Origin: Aricia agestis | Taxonomy: Eukaryota; Arthropoda; Insecta; Lepidoptera; Lycaenidae | Direction of reading: 5' to 3' | Assembly: GCF_905147365.1 (NCBI RefSeq) | Contig: NC_056423.1 | Span: 2,088,501 to 2,152,500, forward strand | Length of the DNA stretch: 64,000 nt | Part shown: piece by piece, positions 44,069 to 55,935 of the stretch | How the letters are laid out: every line of letters begins with the position of its first letter | How positions within the stretch are numbered: position 1 is the first letter of the stretch | Notes under the pieces: model-generated | The model's database searches: none | The model's input: only the letters and a program-made list of their open reading frames with translations | What the model was told of the DNA's origin: nothing | Made by a program: the position numbers and the translations under genes

Positions 44069-44290
44069 CGTAATTTCGGCCCGGTGTGTCAACGGCGTTT
44101 CGGCGGTAAATTTTTTTTTGGCGTCAATTTGGCGGCGTTCGAGACACTGAATACTCGGACTAAGTTACGCAACTGAATTTCCGCCGCGTAATTTCGGCTC
44201 TTATCGTGTGTCATATCAGCCGAATGCGTCGGAACGTGATATCGGCCACGGAACTTCGGCCGCGTATCTTCGGCATGGTGTGTTCAGACA
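44069..44290. repeat. Degenerate array of CGTAATTTCGGC-type motifs
   Basis: CGTAATTTCGGC at 44069 and 44187, CGTGATATCGGC at 44235, GGAACTTCGGC at about 44250, and CGTATCTTCGGC at 44263. GTGTGTC or GTGTGTT follows several units (44084, 44206, 44278). Reverse-type GCCGAAT also occurs. It reads as a decayed minisatellite or MITE interior. No function can be assigned. Confidence 0.55.
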
Positions 44291-44762
44291 CAGCGTCAGT
44301 GCAGACACAACGGAACGAAGCGGAGAGGGTTTTACTAACGCACTAGAAAATAAACTTAATGCTTGAACGTTACAAACTGGGGGTCAACGAAGGTCTTGTA
44401 GGGCTCCGCTATAATAATAGGCGCTCAACACTAGATTAACATATCCTTTTGGAAGCTACAAGAGACAATTTTAAATTCTAAGATCCGTCATCAGAAGTTG
44501 AATGCATAATATGGACACACACACAAACGCTTCAAGAATGGCACGCGTACCTGTTACCCCATTTCGTGCCAAACGGCAATTAAAATAAATCAACGTGCTT
44601 GAATTGTGCCAAACAATGGTCTGGCAGAAGCCCTCTCGATAGTTTTGACCCTTCAAAGGGGGTTTTAGGATACTTGAAAATTGCTAAGGTATATAAAGTT
44701 GTTGGTCACAGGACACAGAGATATTAAACAACGATTGTTTTTGACATCTATGATGTTGGTAG
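44291..44762. other. Unassigned stretch
   Basis: No recognised gene or family. Confidence 0.35.
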
Positions 44763-45095
44763 TTTTTTTTTTTATGAAATAAGGGGGCAAACGAGCAAAC
44801 GGATCACCTGATGGAAAGCAACTTCCGTCGCCCATGGACACTCGCAGCATCAGAAGAGCTGCATGTGCGTTGCCAGCCTTTTAAGAGGGAATAGGGTAAT
44901 AGGGGAAGGTAGGGATGGAAAGGGAACGGAATAAGGGAGGATAGGGAAGGGAATAGGGTAGGGGATTGGGCCTCCGGTAAACTCACTCACTCGGCGAAAC
45001 ACAGCGCAAGCGCTGTTTCACGCCGGTTTTCTGTGAGGACGTGGTATTTCTCCGGTCGAGCCGGCCCATTCGTGCCGAAGCATGGCTCTCCCACG
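44763..45095 (-). mobile_element. SINE-like element with LINE-type tail, copy S7
   Basis: Full block order in reverse, with a purine-rich tract (GGGAAGGTAGGGATGGAAAG region). It is very close to S4 (23970-24304), including the tract layout. Confidence 0.88.
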
Positions 45096-45137
45096 TCACA
45101 AAACGTAGTAGTAGTTGGTAGTTGGTACTTCGTGATT

Positions 45138-45210
45138 GCCATACACTATGTTGTATGCCATACACTATGTTGTATGCCATACACTATGTTGTATGCCATA
45201 CACTATGTTA
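45138..45210. repeat. 19-bp minisatellite, 3.8 copies
   Basis: The unit GCCATACACTATGTTGTAT starts at 45138, 45157, 45176 and 45195. The last unit is incomplete. The copies are identical. Confidence 0.95.
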
Positions 45211-46087
45211 TAATCCAGACGTTACTAGTTTTTGATGTTCTTACATGTACTACTACTATACAGTGGGAAGTGGGAACCGTACATTTTGCTGAGAAATTAT
45301 TCTATTTATTTTCAATCTCTTTTCAAAATCGGTTCCATAGTATTCGTTGTCATCAAATTTTCAAAGTACTGATTCGTCTTTATATCATTTTGACTAATTT
45401 TGATGATTTTTAACCGACTTCCAAAATAAAAGTTTTATGCTGTGGATATATTTTTCCATGGTCACTTTTCTAGAACACGAACTGTCATGGGAAAAGCCTG
45501 CGTCCCTGAAATGAATCGTCGCAATTGTCAACAAATTGCGTAATGGCACCATTATGTGATTGATGCAAATATAGACACCATAATCGGTGGATAGTTAGGC
45601 AGATGGTACTTGGCAGGTGAAATATAGCCTAGTCGAAGAATACGTAGAGTTTTGGGTAGGCGGCTTTTCCAGCACAGAGTGCTAAGATCGATAACTATCA
45701 TCGCTCTTTCGATGCGTTATGCTAAATTCCATTTACATTTTAGACTCGGTTCCCCGTCGAGATAAAAAAAAAAGGATTTCGTATTTCGACGGGGAACGGA
45801 ATTATGATGAAAAAACTGAATTCCCTTTTTTCATGATGGCGGAAAACCTACAAGGTATTTTTTATTGACAATAGGCTACTTGACCTATATTCAATTTCAT
45901 TGAACAAATGCATATTTCTAGTAGGAGTTGGCCTAGGAAACCTTATTTCACCCTTATCATCAAATAAAAGCTTATGATTGATAAACAAAGTCGATTTGAA
46001 AGTATGATTTTATGAAAATAGGATTTGTACTGACGAAAACGCTTTTGCGGTACTTCCGATTTGGATGTGACGTCATCAGACTCGTAA
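45211..46087. other. Unassigned stretch with hairpin
   Basis: GGTTCCCCGTCGA at about 45749 and TCGACGGGGAACGG at about 45778 face each other around an A-rich spacer. AACCGACTTCCAAAATAAAA at about 45412 is a dispersed scrap. No gene found. Confidence 0.4.
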
Positions 46088-47730
46088 TCCATACTAATAT
46101 TATAAATGCGAAAGTATCTCTGTCTGTCTGTCTGTCTTGCTTTCACGCCAAAACTACTGAACCGATTGCAATGAAATTTTGTATACAGTTATTCTAGAGT
46201 CTGAGAAAGGACATAGGCTACATTTTGATGTGGGAAAATATCTTATTTCCATGAAAATATCGATGAAAATGAATTCGCATTGCGCGTGGCCAGCGCTCAT
46301 CCCGGGGGTCCTGGGTTCGAGTCCCGCAGGCGGAACAAAAAGTTTTCAATGTTCCTGGGTCTTGGATGTGTATTAAAATAAAATTTCAAAAATCTTAAAC
46401 ATATTTTATGTATAATATTATAAAAAATCCAGAAATATATCGATGCAATGAACATTTTAGTTCTAATACGATTCAACAGATGGCGTTTTATTTTTTACTT
46501 TATTGTAACATAGAACTAATCATACTTATTAGTTAGTATGTTTTTGTTTATAGTTTTTAAAACGTTAGAATATTATGTTTAATAATATAATCACTTGGTA
46601 TAATAATAATCAATCTATCTTATCTTATAGAACTCCTACTGCATTTCTAATATATGTGACAAGTTGACAACAGAAGGCGCTCTAAAATAAAGGAGTTCGA
46701 GTGTACCGTGTTGGCCTATATTCCATCCAGAAAATATATCAATGCAATCAACATTTTAATTCTAATATATGAAAACAGATGGCGTTTTAATTTTTACTTT
46801 ATTATTGTAACAGAACTAATCATACCTACTTTACTATATAATATTGTTTTTATTCATAACTAGCTGTTGCCCGCGACATCGTCTGCGTGGACTTTAGTTT
46901 ATAGCGCGCGGTGTCAACAAAATTTGTGTCAAATTTAAAAACTTTTTAAAACCCTGGTAAGTGCTTCCGGTGTAGCGCGGCCCTTAATTAATCAAAATAC
47001 CCAAAAACAGCTATGCAGTGTGCACATAATCTATACTAATATTATAAATGCGAAAGTATCTCTGTCTGTCTGTCTGTCTGTCAGTCTCGCTTTCACGCCA
47101 AACGCCAAAAGTATCTCTGTCTGTCTGTCTGTCTGTCTGTCTGTCAGTCTCGCTTTCACGCCAAACGCCAAAACTTCCGAACCGATTGTAATGAAATTTT
47201 GTATACAGATAGTCTAAAGCCTGAGAAAGGACATAGGCTACTTTTTTACTGGAAAAAGGGTTGTAAGGGGGTGAAAATGCGTAAATTTGTTCAAATTAAG
47301 TTAGTTCCAACAATTCATAATAGATGGCGCCGTGCGTCTTCTACATCGCGCTGACGATTGCTCAAAAGTCTTTCTATAAGACGTGGTATCATCTTACATT
47401 TAAGTTTCGATTTTTTTCGATTGTTATATCTATTCTACGGTATTAAATAACTCAGTACTTTATCTGTGCAGTGACGTAACCTTAAATCTATCAATGATAA
47501 ATAGTTTATGGGTAAAGTTGTGTAATTGGAGGGCTAAATAAGCTTTAAAATTTGGCATAAAATATAAAGTTTAATATAAAAAAATGAAATACTTAATGTG
47601 TGCACACTGCACAGCTGTATTGATTTAAGGGGTACCAGGGTTTTTTTATAAAAGCTTTTGACACCAATTTTGTTGACATCGCGCGCTATAAACTGAAGTC
47701 CACGCGGACGAAGTCGCGGGCAACAGCTAG
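46088..47730 (+). mobile_element. Composite Helitron H2
   Basis: It starts TCCATACTAATATTATAAAT after A and ends GAAGTCGCGGGCAACAGCTAG before T. It contains the tRNA-like segment (B box 46314-46324), an inverted Helitron 3-prime end (CTAGCTGTTGCCCGCGAC at 46860) and a complete inner unit (47030-47730, TCTATACTAATATTATAAAT to CTAG). The order matches H1 (8485-10211) in the opposite orientation. The inner unit carries a duplicated CTGT microsatellite. Confidence 0.87.
46288..46336 (+). other. tRNA-like segment captured in Helitron H2
   Basis: GGTTCGAGTCCCGCAGGCGG with a perfect B box, preceded by GCGTGGCCAGCGCTCATCCC. It matches the segment in H1. It is not a complete tRNA. Confidence 0.55.
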
Positions 47731-49500
47731 TTTAATATATTTTATTTATCGCGCTCGTTATATGTAAGTTTATTTGTACATAAATAATAAGAATAAGCCT
47801 AGAAATATTTTTTAAATATATTTTCTTGAATAAATCAAATAAAACATCAGTTTTATATATTATCTCCATTTATTGTAGACGGGAAATGAAATGGCCAAAA
47901 CTTTTCTCCAAAAGTTTTCCACATTACAAATTGTTTCTAATTTCTTATTTAATTCTTTATAATTTTTGGACACTTTTAGACTCGTACATTTAGCACATAA
48001 AATTTTTTTCAATAAAGAGAGTCTAAAATACAAAACGTATGACGTCACACTATGGCGGACAGTGTTTTCGGCGCCATTTATAAGGCATATATTTCAATCA
48101 ATATTTTTATGGATTTCTACTGTGTAAAATATTAAAATATTAGTTTTTTTTTTGTGAAAATGAATGATTAAGAAGCGATTAGCATGAAGAAAAAAATTAG
48201 GTCAAGTAGCCTATTTGAACTTAAGCTTTTCTACCCACGTAATATCTAAAATTTGGCTTTCTCGGTGCATTTGCATTTCCAACCCGATTTTTTCGACGTA
48301 ATGACAGGACGATCTAAGCCAAATGACATAGACACACTCACATAGACAGACAGACACGTCAAACTTATAACACCCCCCTTTTCATCGCCGGTTAAAAACA
48401 AGTTAGAAAATTATTGTAGACATTTGCATTGAAGACGTAACATATTATATCATCAGGTACGTATTCACCTTCAATAGGTGGAAATGCGTAGTGAAAAATC
48501 AACGGAAAATGCTCATTTGGACGAAGGCTAAACTACTCAACCGAGAACACTTATGATATTGGCATACATTTTACGTGGCAGTTGGCACATATGCGCACTG
48601 ATGTATGGCGTAACGCTAAAAGGAATCTTAAGTTATTGATTTAGAATCCACTTTTGAGTAATCCGAAATGCTTCCGCCTTAACTATTTTTATTAAGGATG
48701 CATTGATTATAGTAAAGGCTTGGCTTGGCAACCGAGTTGCTGATGAGGCTAGTATTTGTAATATTTAATAGAAGAAAACGTTTCCATAGTCATAGAGGTG
48801 GTGGTTGTCATAGATGACCTCAATGTAAGTTTTTCCTCTCAGAATTTACTTAATGTTCTTTTATTCTCTACTAGAAAAAAAATAGTTTGTTATTATTTTT
48901 AGCAATATTCCGCGAAATAAACTTCCACCTTTAAGTAAATGAGTGAGTGTACGCATAGGCATGCATACAGCACCTCCCTCCTCCCACACTGCCTATGCGT
49001 ACACTCGCATGCAAGAACCTGCAAACACCACCACCACACAAGCAACAATGTTGGCAAATCCGTGCAAGGCCCCTCACCACCATGCAGGTTGAAAACCTCG
49101 ACGCGCGTTTCGCCCCAACACCGGAGCATCCTTAGGATTTGGAACTAACTACGAACAACGTCCGTCAAGGTTCGTAAAGTCCACATCCTAAAGATGCTAA
49201 ATTGCTTGTGTCACTTGACACTAGTAAATGGTATTAGTTGTTACCATCCAGGGGAGCATCGCTTACTGATCTGTCTGCTTATTTCCTGCACAAGAATGAT
49301 GTTACAAGTCTCACATATCTTTCAACGAATTCGGAGGTTCACTGGCCTGTCTAATACGTTTATAATTACACCCCGATGGTAAACACACTCATAGTTTTTT
49401 TGCCTCACGAGATCAACTTCTAAAACAATCGCTTTCACATTCTTTTGTTATAATTTAGGTGGTCACTGTGACAGATAGTGTAATACTAATGCGAGTATAC
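47731..49500. other. Mostly unassigned stretch with a C-rich block
   Basis: From about 48930 to 49140 the + strand is C/A-rich (AACCTGCAAACACCACCACC, GACGCGCGTTTCGCCCCAAC, CCGGAGCATCCTTAGGAT). This looks like a dispersed repeat, but I could not place it. ORFs on both strands here are incidental. Confidence 0.4.
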
Positions 49501-49850
49501 CACTGACCTCCATAATTATACAAGTCCGCTGGACTTATGATACCCTTTGAAATGACAGCAATTTTTTGTGCCTATTTGAAGCGCAATCAGCGCCCCCAAT
49601 GCAGGGGAAGAGAACTAAATCTGACGTAAAAATGACGTTTGAAAGTCGCCATATTGGCGCTGATAGCGGTAGTGGGAGTACTTGGAACTAATACTAGTGA
49701 TGACAACCAATAACGATTAAGCGGCCATTTGCAAGTTACGTCAGATTTATTTCTCTTCCCCCGCATTGGGGGCGCTGATTCCGCTTCAAATAGGCACAAA
49801 AAGCAGGTGGGTATCATAAGTCCAGCGTACTTGTATAATGGAGGTCAGTG
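49501..49850. mobile_element. hAT-like foldback element of 350 bp
   Basis: CACTGACCTCCATAATTATA opens it and TTGTATAATGGAGGTCAGTG closes it. An inner pair (GTGCCTATTTGAAGCGCAAT, GCGCCCCCAATGC / the reverse) extends each arm beyond 120 bp. The flanks GAGTATAC (49493-49500) and AAGTATAC (49851-49858) form a 7/8 duplication. Confidence 0.82.
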
Positions 49851-49858
49851 AAGTATAC

Positions 49859-50024
49859 TAATACTCGAAAGTGTGTTTGTCTGTTACCTTTTCAAGGCTA
49901 AAACGCTGAACTGATGTTACTGAAAGGTATGGAGATGCTTTGAATCCCAGGAAAGGACGTAGGATACCTTTTATCCCGAAAAAATGTACGGCTTCCGATA
50001 AGCGAATGTCACACAAAAAATGTT
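49859..50024 (+). mobile_element. Helitron-type fragment
   Basis: ACTCGAAAGTGTGTTTGTCT, TTTGAATCCCAGGAAAGGAC and AAAATGTACGGCTTCCG. Its start has been cut by the preceding hAT insertion. Confidence 0.5.
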
Positions 50025-50133
50025 TTTTCAACGCTGCTACTTTCACAGTCATTCACAGTTGCGAACTCTACATAATAAGTCATACATATTGACACACCCT
50101 ATAGCATTATCACTTTGTTTTGTTACACCCTGT
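50025..50133. repeat. Half of a family P MITE
   Basis: CAACGCTGCTACTTTCACAG, GCATTATCACTTTGTTTTGT and TACACCCTGTA. Only the right arm is present. Confidence 0.65.
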
Positions 50134-50139
50134 AGATCC

Positions 50140-50574
50140 TTTTTAGGGTTCCGTACCCAAAGAGTAAAAACGGGACCCTATTACTGAGACTTCGATGTCT
50201 GTCCGTCTGTCTGTCTGTCTCCAGGCTGTAACTCAAGAACTGTAAGAGCTAGAGAGTTAAAATTTTCACAGATTGTGTATTTCTATTGCCGCTACAACAA
50301 CAAATACTTAAAACAAAATAAAAATATTTAAGGGGCTGCCATACGATAAACGTGATTTTCTTAACATTTTTTGCTCGTTATTAATGATGACAACAGGTAG
50401 CCACATGAAATATTCACAAATTACTCAGTTTTATTTGTACTTCAAATATTTCATAATAAAATTTTAATAAAATTAATAATTAATCCCATACAAAAACACT
50501 CATAGTTTTCTTATTTTTGCTCTACAGTGGTATGGAACCCTTCGTGCGCGAGTCCAACTCGCACTTGACCGATT
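50140..50574 (+). mobile_element. GTCY-type rolling-circle (Helentron/DINE-like) element, copy 4
   Basis: TTTTTAGGGTTCCGTACCCA, GTCCGTCTGTCTGTCTGTCT, then TATGGAACCCTTCGTGCGC, GAGTCCAACTCGCACTTG and T-rich flank. Middle blocks are diverged. Confidence 0.8.
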
Positions 50575-51576
50575 ATTATTTTAATATCCTAGTACCTTCT
50601 TGCGAGTTCAGTATATTCTAGAATAAGTACTAAGGTGACATAAATCAACAGCAATTCTATAGAATTATATTGATCAATGGTATTTTTTTCTCCATTGTAT
50701 TGCAATCGATGGATCGACGTAAGACAATAATTAAGTGTCATATTTAACGTGATAATCGGTATTTCTTCAGATTTACTATGAAACAATAAATATGTCATTA
50801 ATACTTGCTCGCTTTAGTTAATTCTTTTAAAAACACTTAACATCCTTTTTCTTAGATATGCAAACTTTTCGGTTGACGACAATATTCATAATATTATTAT
50901 GTCAAAACTCAAAACAGCCCTAAACAACCCTAAAGGCCTTTGTTGCAAAGCCTTACTGCCGCGCTTAGAATGGAACATTAATTACTTAAATGCAATTGAT
51001 TTAAACTTTTGACATAAGCCCCATACATTATCTGTCAAACTCTTCATAAAATCGAAGGTTAATTGTAATTAAATGTCTCTGAGTACGGCGGTAAGATACA
51101 GAAGAAAAAAATATAATGTTGAAGTACTTAATTATAAAATATTTCCTAAAAAAAAAACGTCTCCACGTCCTTTCCCTGATTATATGCAGTCTTTACTTGT
51201 CTCTAGCCCATTCTTACATACCAATTTTGTGCCATCTACAAAGTTCAACTTTAAATAGAACATTTTTACGATTCTTAAACAATAAATTGATGCAATTATA
51301 TAACCATTATGTTGATATTACGGTTTGGACTTAAGTGTGAGAAAGGTGCACCCCAAAACGGCGCATTTATGTCTTTGACCTGGTCAAAAGATGGAAGATA
51401 AGCACTTGAAACTCCTCTGGTTAACTGTTGTTTTGTACTTTTTTACCCTCGTCTGAATCTTTCTTTCTGCAAAATCCGTTTACAGCTAACACAAACTTTT
51501 TTGAGTCGTCATCAGAATAGCTAACCTCCTTTACCGTTATGCTGCCTTAGTGGTCATGTATTGAATCAAATGTATT
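50575..51576. other. Unassigned AT-rich stretch
   Basis: No gene or shared family, apart from GACATAAGCCCCATACATTA (51009), resembling 1153 and 57334 sequences. Confidence 0.35.
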
Positions 51577-51968
51577 ATTTAGGGTTCCATACCCAAAGGT
51601 TAAAAACGGGACCCTATTACTGAGACTTCGATGTCTGTCCGTCTGTCCGTCTGTCCGTTTGTCTCCAGGCTAGAATTCTGAAATTTTCACAGAGTGTGTA
51701 TATCTGTTGCCGCTATAACAACAAATACTAAAAACCAAATAAAATAAATATTTAAGGGGGGCTATCATACAACAAACGTGATTTTTTTGGCCTTTTTTGC
51801 TCTATATCAATAATGACAACAGGTAGGTACTTGAATTTTTCTCAAAGTCCTTAATTATAATATGTGTACTTTAATATTTAATAATAATATTAAAATAAAA
51901 TAAAAAAATTTGCTCTATAATGGTACGGAACCCTACGTGCGTGAGTCCGAGTCGCACTTGGCCGATTA
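51577..51968 (+). mobile_element. GTCY-type rolling-circle (Helentron/DINE-like) element, copy 5
   Basis: TTTAGGGTTCCATACCCAAA, GTCCGTCTGTCCGTCTGTCC, GGTACGGAACCCTACGTGCG and GAGTCCGAGTCGCACTTGG. It lacks the second CTCCCATACAA block seen in copy 3. Confidence 0.8.
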
Positions 51969-52078
51969 TTTTAACTCTGGATCTTCCTTTATTATCAATT
52001 AATAATTATCATAGAAACATTGTTTACCTTGTTTCCCGTTATGTTACATATTTAGTGGTTTTAGTACATGGGATTTAC

Positions 52079-52290
52079 TATCCATACTAATATTATAAAC
52101 GCGAAAGAGTGTCTGTTTGTCTGTTACCTCTTCACGCCCAAACAGCTGAAACGATTTTGCCACAAGATGAGATACTTATTGAATTATTTACTGTTGGTTG
52201 TTGTAAAATGTTGTTTTATGGAAATAAATTTTATTATAATATTATTATATTTTGAGTGCAGAAAAAAATGTACGGTTCCCGCTTAATTAT
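52079..52290 (+). mobile_element. Helitron 5-prime fragment
   Basis: TCCATACTAATATTATAAAC, GTCTGTTTGTCTGTTACCTC, CACGCCCAAACAGCTGAAA and AAAAAATGTACGGTTCCCGC. The CTAG end is absent. Confidence 0.6.
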
Positions 52291-52994
52291 GGAATTTCGG
52301 GCCAACAGGCGTAATCTGGCAATCGATATTTGGAAGGTACGCGAGTATTTTTTCGATCGCGTAACAGCTCTTTATTTGCTATTTTGACATGTCTTCGCGC
52401 GTTGATTTAGGGTCAAATTGTGGACATGGAAATGCGATAATGACTCGTATGACTGAAGGTCACGTCATTTTCCATGGCGGGCTGACGTCGTCCGTGACGT
52501 CCTGACCTCGTAGCGTGAGGCCTGACGTGCATGCTGCACGAGACCCATTCGGTCAATGACTTGAGCTTCCTCAGTCATTCACTCTTCCTTTCATTCATTT
52601 GTACGTTTTCAAAATATTTTGAAAAGACGCTACTGAAAAAGGCTTCAAAAAATTTTTCCTTAATTTTTTTTTCGCCTGAAAAGCTTAGAGCCTTTCTTTA
52701 GAAGACACTGTATTCGACTTTGCCTGCAAAAATCCTAAATTATAAAAAACACCAACAAAAAAACTTTTTTCTAAACGTCGCGTCGGTTGAAATTGGTAAT
52801 CAAGTCACATTATCATCATAATATTACTACTATCTTGTCATCATAATATTTTTGCTTAAGCAGTTTGCTAGACCCTGTAGAAATAGAATTTAGAATCAAG
52901 AATGAAATTTTTATTATGTTTGCACTAGCATTACTTTGCAAAAAATTATGATGTTCGTTTGGTGTAACATCATCTCAAAGTTTGTGAAAAACTC
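52291..52994. other. Unassigned stretch with a TGACGT-rich block
   Basis: TGACGT or its complement occurs at 52462, 52483, 52495 and 52523. TAGCGTG (a TNGCGTG core) lies at 52511-52517 and ACGTG at 52525-52529. It could be a regulatory patch about 4.5 kb upstream of the bHLH exon, or a decayed repeat. Confidence 0.35.
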
Positions 52995-52997
52995 TAA

Positions 52998-53137
52998 GGG
53001 CCTTCCCCACTTCCTGATAAGTTCTGGATAGACTATCCACTATTTAACTTGACAGAGTATATCATGTATGGAGAATCTGTCAAGAAAATTCTGAATAGCC
53101 TATTCGGCACTTTATCAGAAAGTGGTAAAACAGGCCC
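52998..53137. mobile_element. TIR MITE with TAA target duplication
   Basis: 140 bp. GGGCCTTCCCCACTTCCTGA and TCAGAAAGTGGTAAAACAGG then CCC are inverted ends. TAA lies at 52995-52997 and 53138-53140. TTGACAGA...TCTGTCAA strings face each other inside. PIF/Harbinger-like. Confidence 0.82.
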
Positions 53138-54763
53138 TAAGTGTACTTAGTCTCTACTCTATGATAAAATTACAAGTATTAACAGAATATTTCTTAAACC
53201 TATCTTTAAATTACAAATCATATTATCATTAAAATAGCATTAATATAGAGTCAAATACCCTGGTCTATTTAATACGGCCCGCTAATGATGAATTATTGTT
53301 TAATGCTCCACTCTATTTGTTTTTATTAATTTGTGGTATCTAAAGGTTATATGGGACAGAAAAATATGTTGCGTCGACTTTACTACAAAAATTTTTCTTT
53401 TTAAGTATTTTCGCTTAAAATCTTATACAAATAAAAGTCTCATTAAAACTTAAGAACGGCTGAACTATTCGTGGAAGTCCAGTGAATATTTATATGGTGA
53501 GAAAATTCAGGAGTCATGTAATACGAAGTTCACGGGTCATCGACTAGTTTATTTCGCCGAGGTCAACAAACGTGTGATCTGAGGCTTTCTTATTTACTGC
53601 CCATGGTGCGTATACTATTTATCACCTCGACGGAGGCGGAAAACGGCAACATCGGTAAGCGCAGCGGGACGAAAGTTGACGTTTTCCACCCGGAGGTGAG
53701 AAAAATCATTTATTTATAGTTTATACAATACATAATATTATGAAAAATGAAGAGATTTGTATACAATAGGTTATAAATAATTAATATTAGGTAAATAGAC
53801 AATTGATATCGATAGGTACTAAACTTTTTGTATCGGTTTCTTGGTTGTCTTAGGAATTAAATAAACATATTTTTTATTACAACATTAATTGCTAAAAGCA
53901 CTTAGTTTTTTAATGTTGAGTTCTGGTTCACCATCACGGAATTGAAAGCGAATATCTTACTCGGCAGTTTTGTCTCTGTCACTCACCATAAAGTGAGCAG
54001 TAACAAAACATCTGGATAAAATATTACATTCTGGGTAAGGCACTTCTTAGGCGATTAACAGCTTCCTACATCTTATTAATCGCTTTAATTATAATCCTAA
54101 TCTTAGTTTCTTTATGTGTTTCTTTATATAAACGAAACTTATAATATACCACAGTCTACAGTAATAAAAAAATTGGGCAAGCACGACAATAATTTTAAAG
54201 AAAACAAAAAATAATCATCAAAATCGGTTTATAAACGACGAAGTTATCCGCGAACAGGCATAAAAAAGCACATAATATTATATTCTCCTTAGTGAAGTTG
54301 ATGAAAAAAAATAAGAAGCGACGCTCCATGGCTCCTCTGTTCCGCATTACTCACGCCGCCCGTCGATTTTGTTGATTTATTCAAAGCGTCCCCGCGTAAA
54401 CCACATGTATACGAGCTTTAAATTATTATATCATGCACACGGGGCCTTAATTTTAATATCACATAAATCACACCATTATTTGTAACTCGATTATCTTGTA
54501 ATCGTCGACTACAATATGTCTGGTTAAGTACCTCATCGATTTCTTATGCGTATTCAATAGTAAGTAGAGTCGGGTATTTCAACGGTTAATTCGGCCAAAA
54601 ATGCGTAAATCTAAAGATTTGGGTCAAATGTCATGTCATCTCTGTCATTTTTAACGCCCGCTACAAAATTCTAGTGAAATCAGTTCAGTGGTTGGGGCGT
54701 GAAGAGGCAATAGAGAGACACACAGTTAATATTTGTACAAACATTATGGATTTGGCTGGTATA
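53138..54763. other. Mostly unassigned stretch
   Basis: An inverted motif CACCTC...GGAAAACG / CGTTTTCC...GGAGGTG lies at 53622-53698 around GGTAAGCGCAGCGGGACGAA, probably a small MITE. A Helitron scrap is near 54680-54760. No gene found. Confidence 0.4.
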
Positions 54764-55267
54764 CTTTTTTTATGACTTATGGGGGAAAACGAGCATACGG
54801 CGGGGCTAAAATGGTCGCTTTGAAGAATCATGATATGAATCATAACATGATTCATTTTTCTTAAATCGCAAAATGCAACTCTGCTTGCAATTCATTTCTG
54901 TATTTTTGTACTGATTTGACATTTGTCAGTTTGACAGTTTTGACAATTCATTTGCTGAATTGATTGAGAGGAATTGCTAAATGTGACCATTTTAGCCCAG
55001 CGGGTCACCTGATGGAAAGCAACTTCCGTCGCCCATGGACACTCGCAACATCCGTAGAGCTGCAGGTGCGTTGCCGGCCTTTTAAGAGGGAATAGGGTAA
55101 TAGGAGAGGGTAGGGAAGGAAATAGGGGAGGGTAGGGAAGGGAAAAGGGTAGGGGATTGGGCCTCCGGTAAAGTCACTCACTCGGCGAAACACGTTTCAC
55201 GCTGGTTTTCTGTGAGCCCGTGGTATTTCTCCGGTCGAGCCGGCCCATTCGTGCCGAAGCATGGCTC
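54764..55267 (-). mobile_element. SINE-like element with LINE-type tail, copy S8, interrupted
   Basis: The tail (GACTTATGGGGGAAAACGAG) and body (CGGGTCACCTGATGGAAAGC onward) are separated by the family M MITE at 54803-54998. The head is eroded: CACGTTTCACGCTGG lacks the GCGCTTGCGCTG segment. Confidence 0.85.
54803..54998. mobile_element. TIR MITE, family M, copy 2, nested in SINE-like S8
   Basis: GGGCTAAAATGGTCGCTTTG opens it and GTGACCATTTTAGCCC closes it. It interrupts the SINE-like copy between ...GAGCATACGG and CGGGTCACC. About 196 bp. The copy at 40313 is its relative. Confidence 0.85.
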
Positions 55268-55935
55268 AGTACATAGTAGTTCCACTTCTCATGTAAGAAA
55301 TGAGGCGGATTCATAGTTACAACTTACAAGTTATTTTACAAATTAAATCACAAAAACATGTTGTTTTCTACTACAATACGCTTGTAAACTTGTAAAGGCA
55401 ATGATGAAATGAACAAAGCCACAATTATACTTTTTAATCCGATTTTTTATTGCTTCAATTTTGCCCTTAGGGTGTTTACATGTTCATATTTTTATCAAGC
55501 ATTGACACACAGACAAGCGAAATTTCAGAAAAAGGGTCCCTTTTTTACCCTTAATTTGGGTATGCTAAGAAGATCACTCTGTGTTCGATTTTTAAATATC
55601 TTTGCGCCTATTTCCCTTCCTTATTCCCGATCTAAATGTTATGAGCGGCCTGTATTTTTGCATTTGAATAGTAGTAAAAGTGATCTACATTATTTTATTA
55701 TCTATTCCATGTGACCACTAGCCTACTGAGTCAGGAGTCACGCAAGGTTGTTTACTTACGCCATTCTTGTTTATCGCTTCTTAGCCTCTGTGAAAATTAA
55801 CACTTATAATTTACGCTTACCTATTTGATAACTCTTAAGTTTTAGTTAAGAGTGAAAAGGTATATTATTTGTTCGTATTTTAAAACATGGGTGTTAACTG
55901 TTACGTATATTATCTACTTTGACGTGTCGGTTTGT
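55268..55935. other. Unassigned AT-rich stretch
   Basis: No gene was recognised. The 101-codon ORF at 55409-55714 has no known domain and no splice context. Confidence 0.35.

Noticed and set aside
45138..45210. CRISPR-like array
   Set aside because: Units are directly adjacent 19-mers with no spacers, in a eukaryotic genome. It is a minisatellite.
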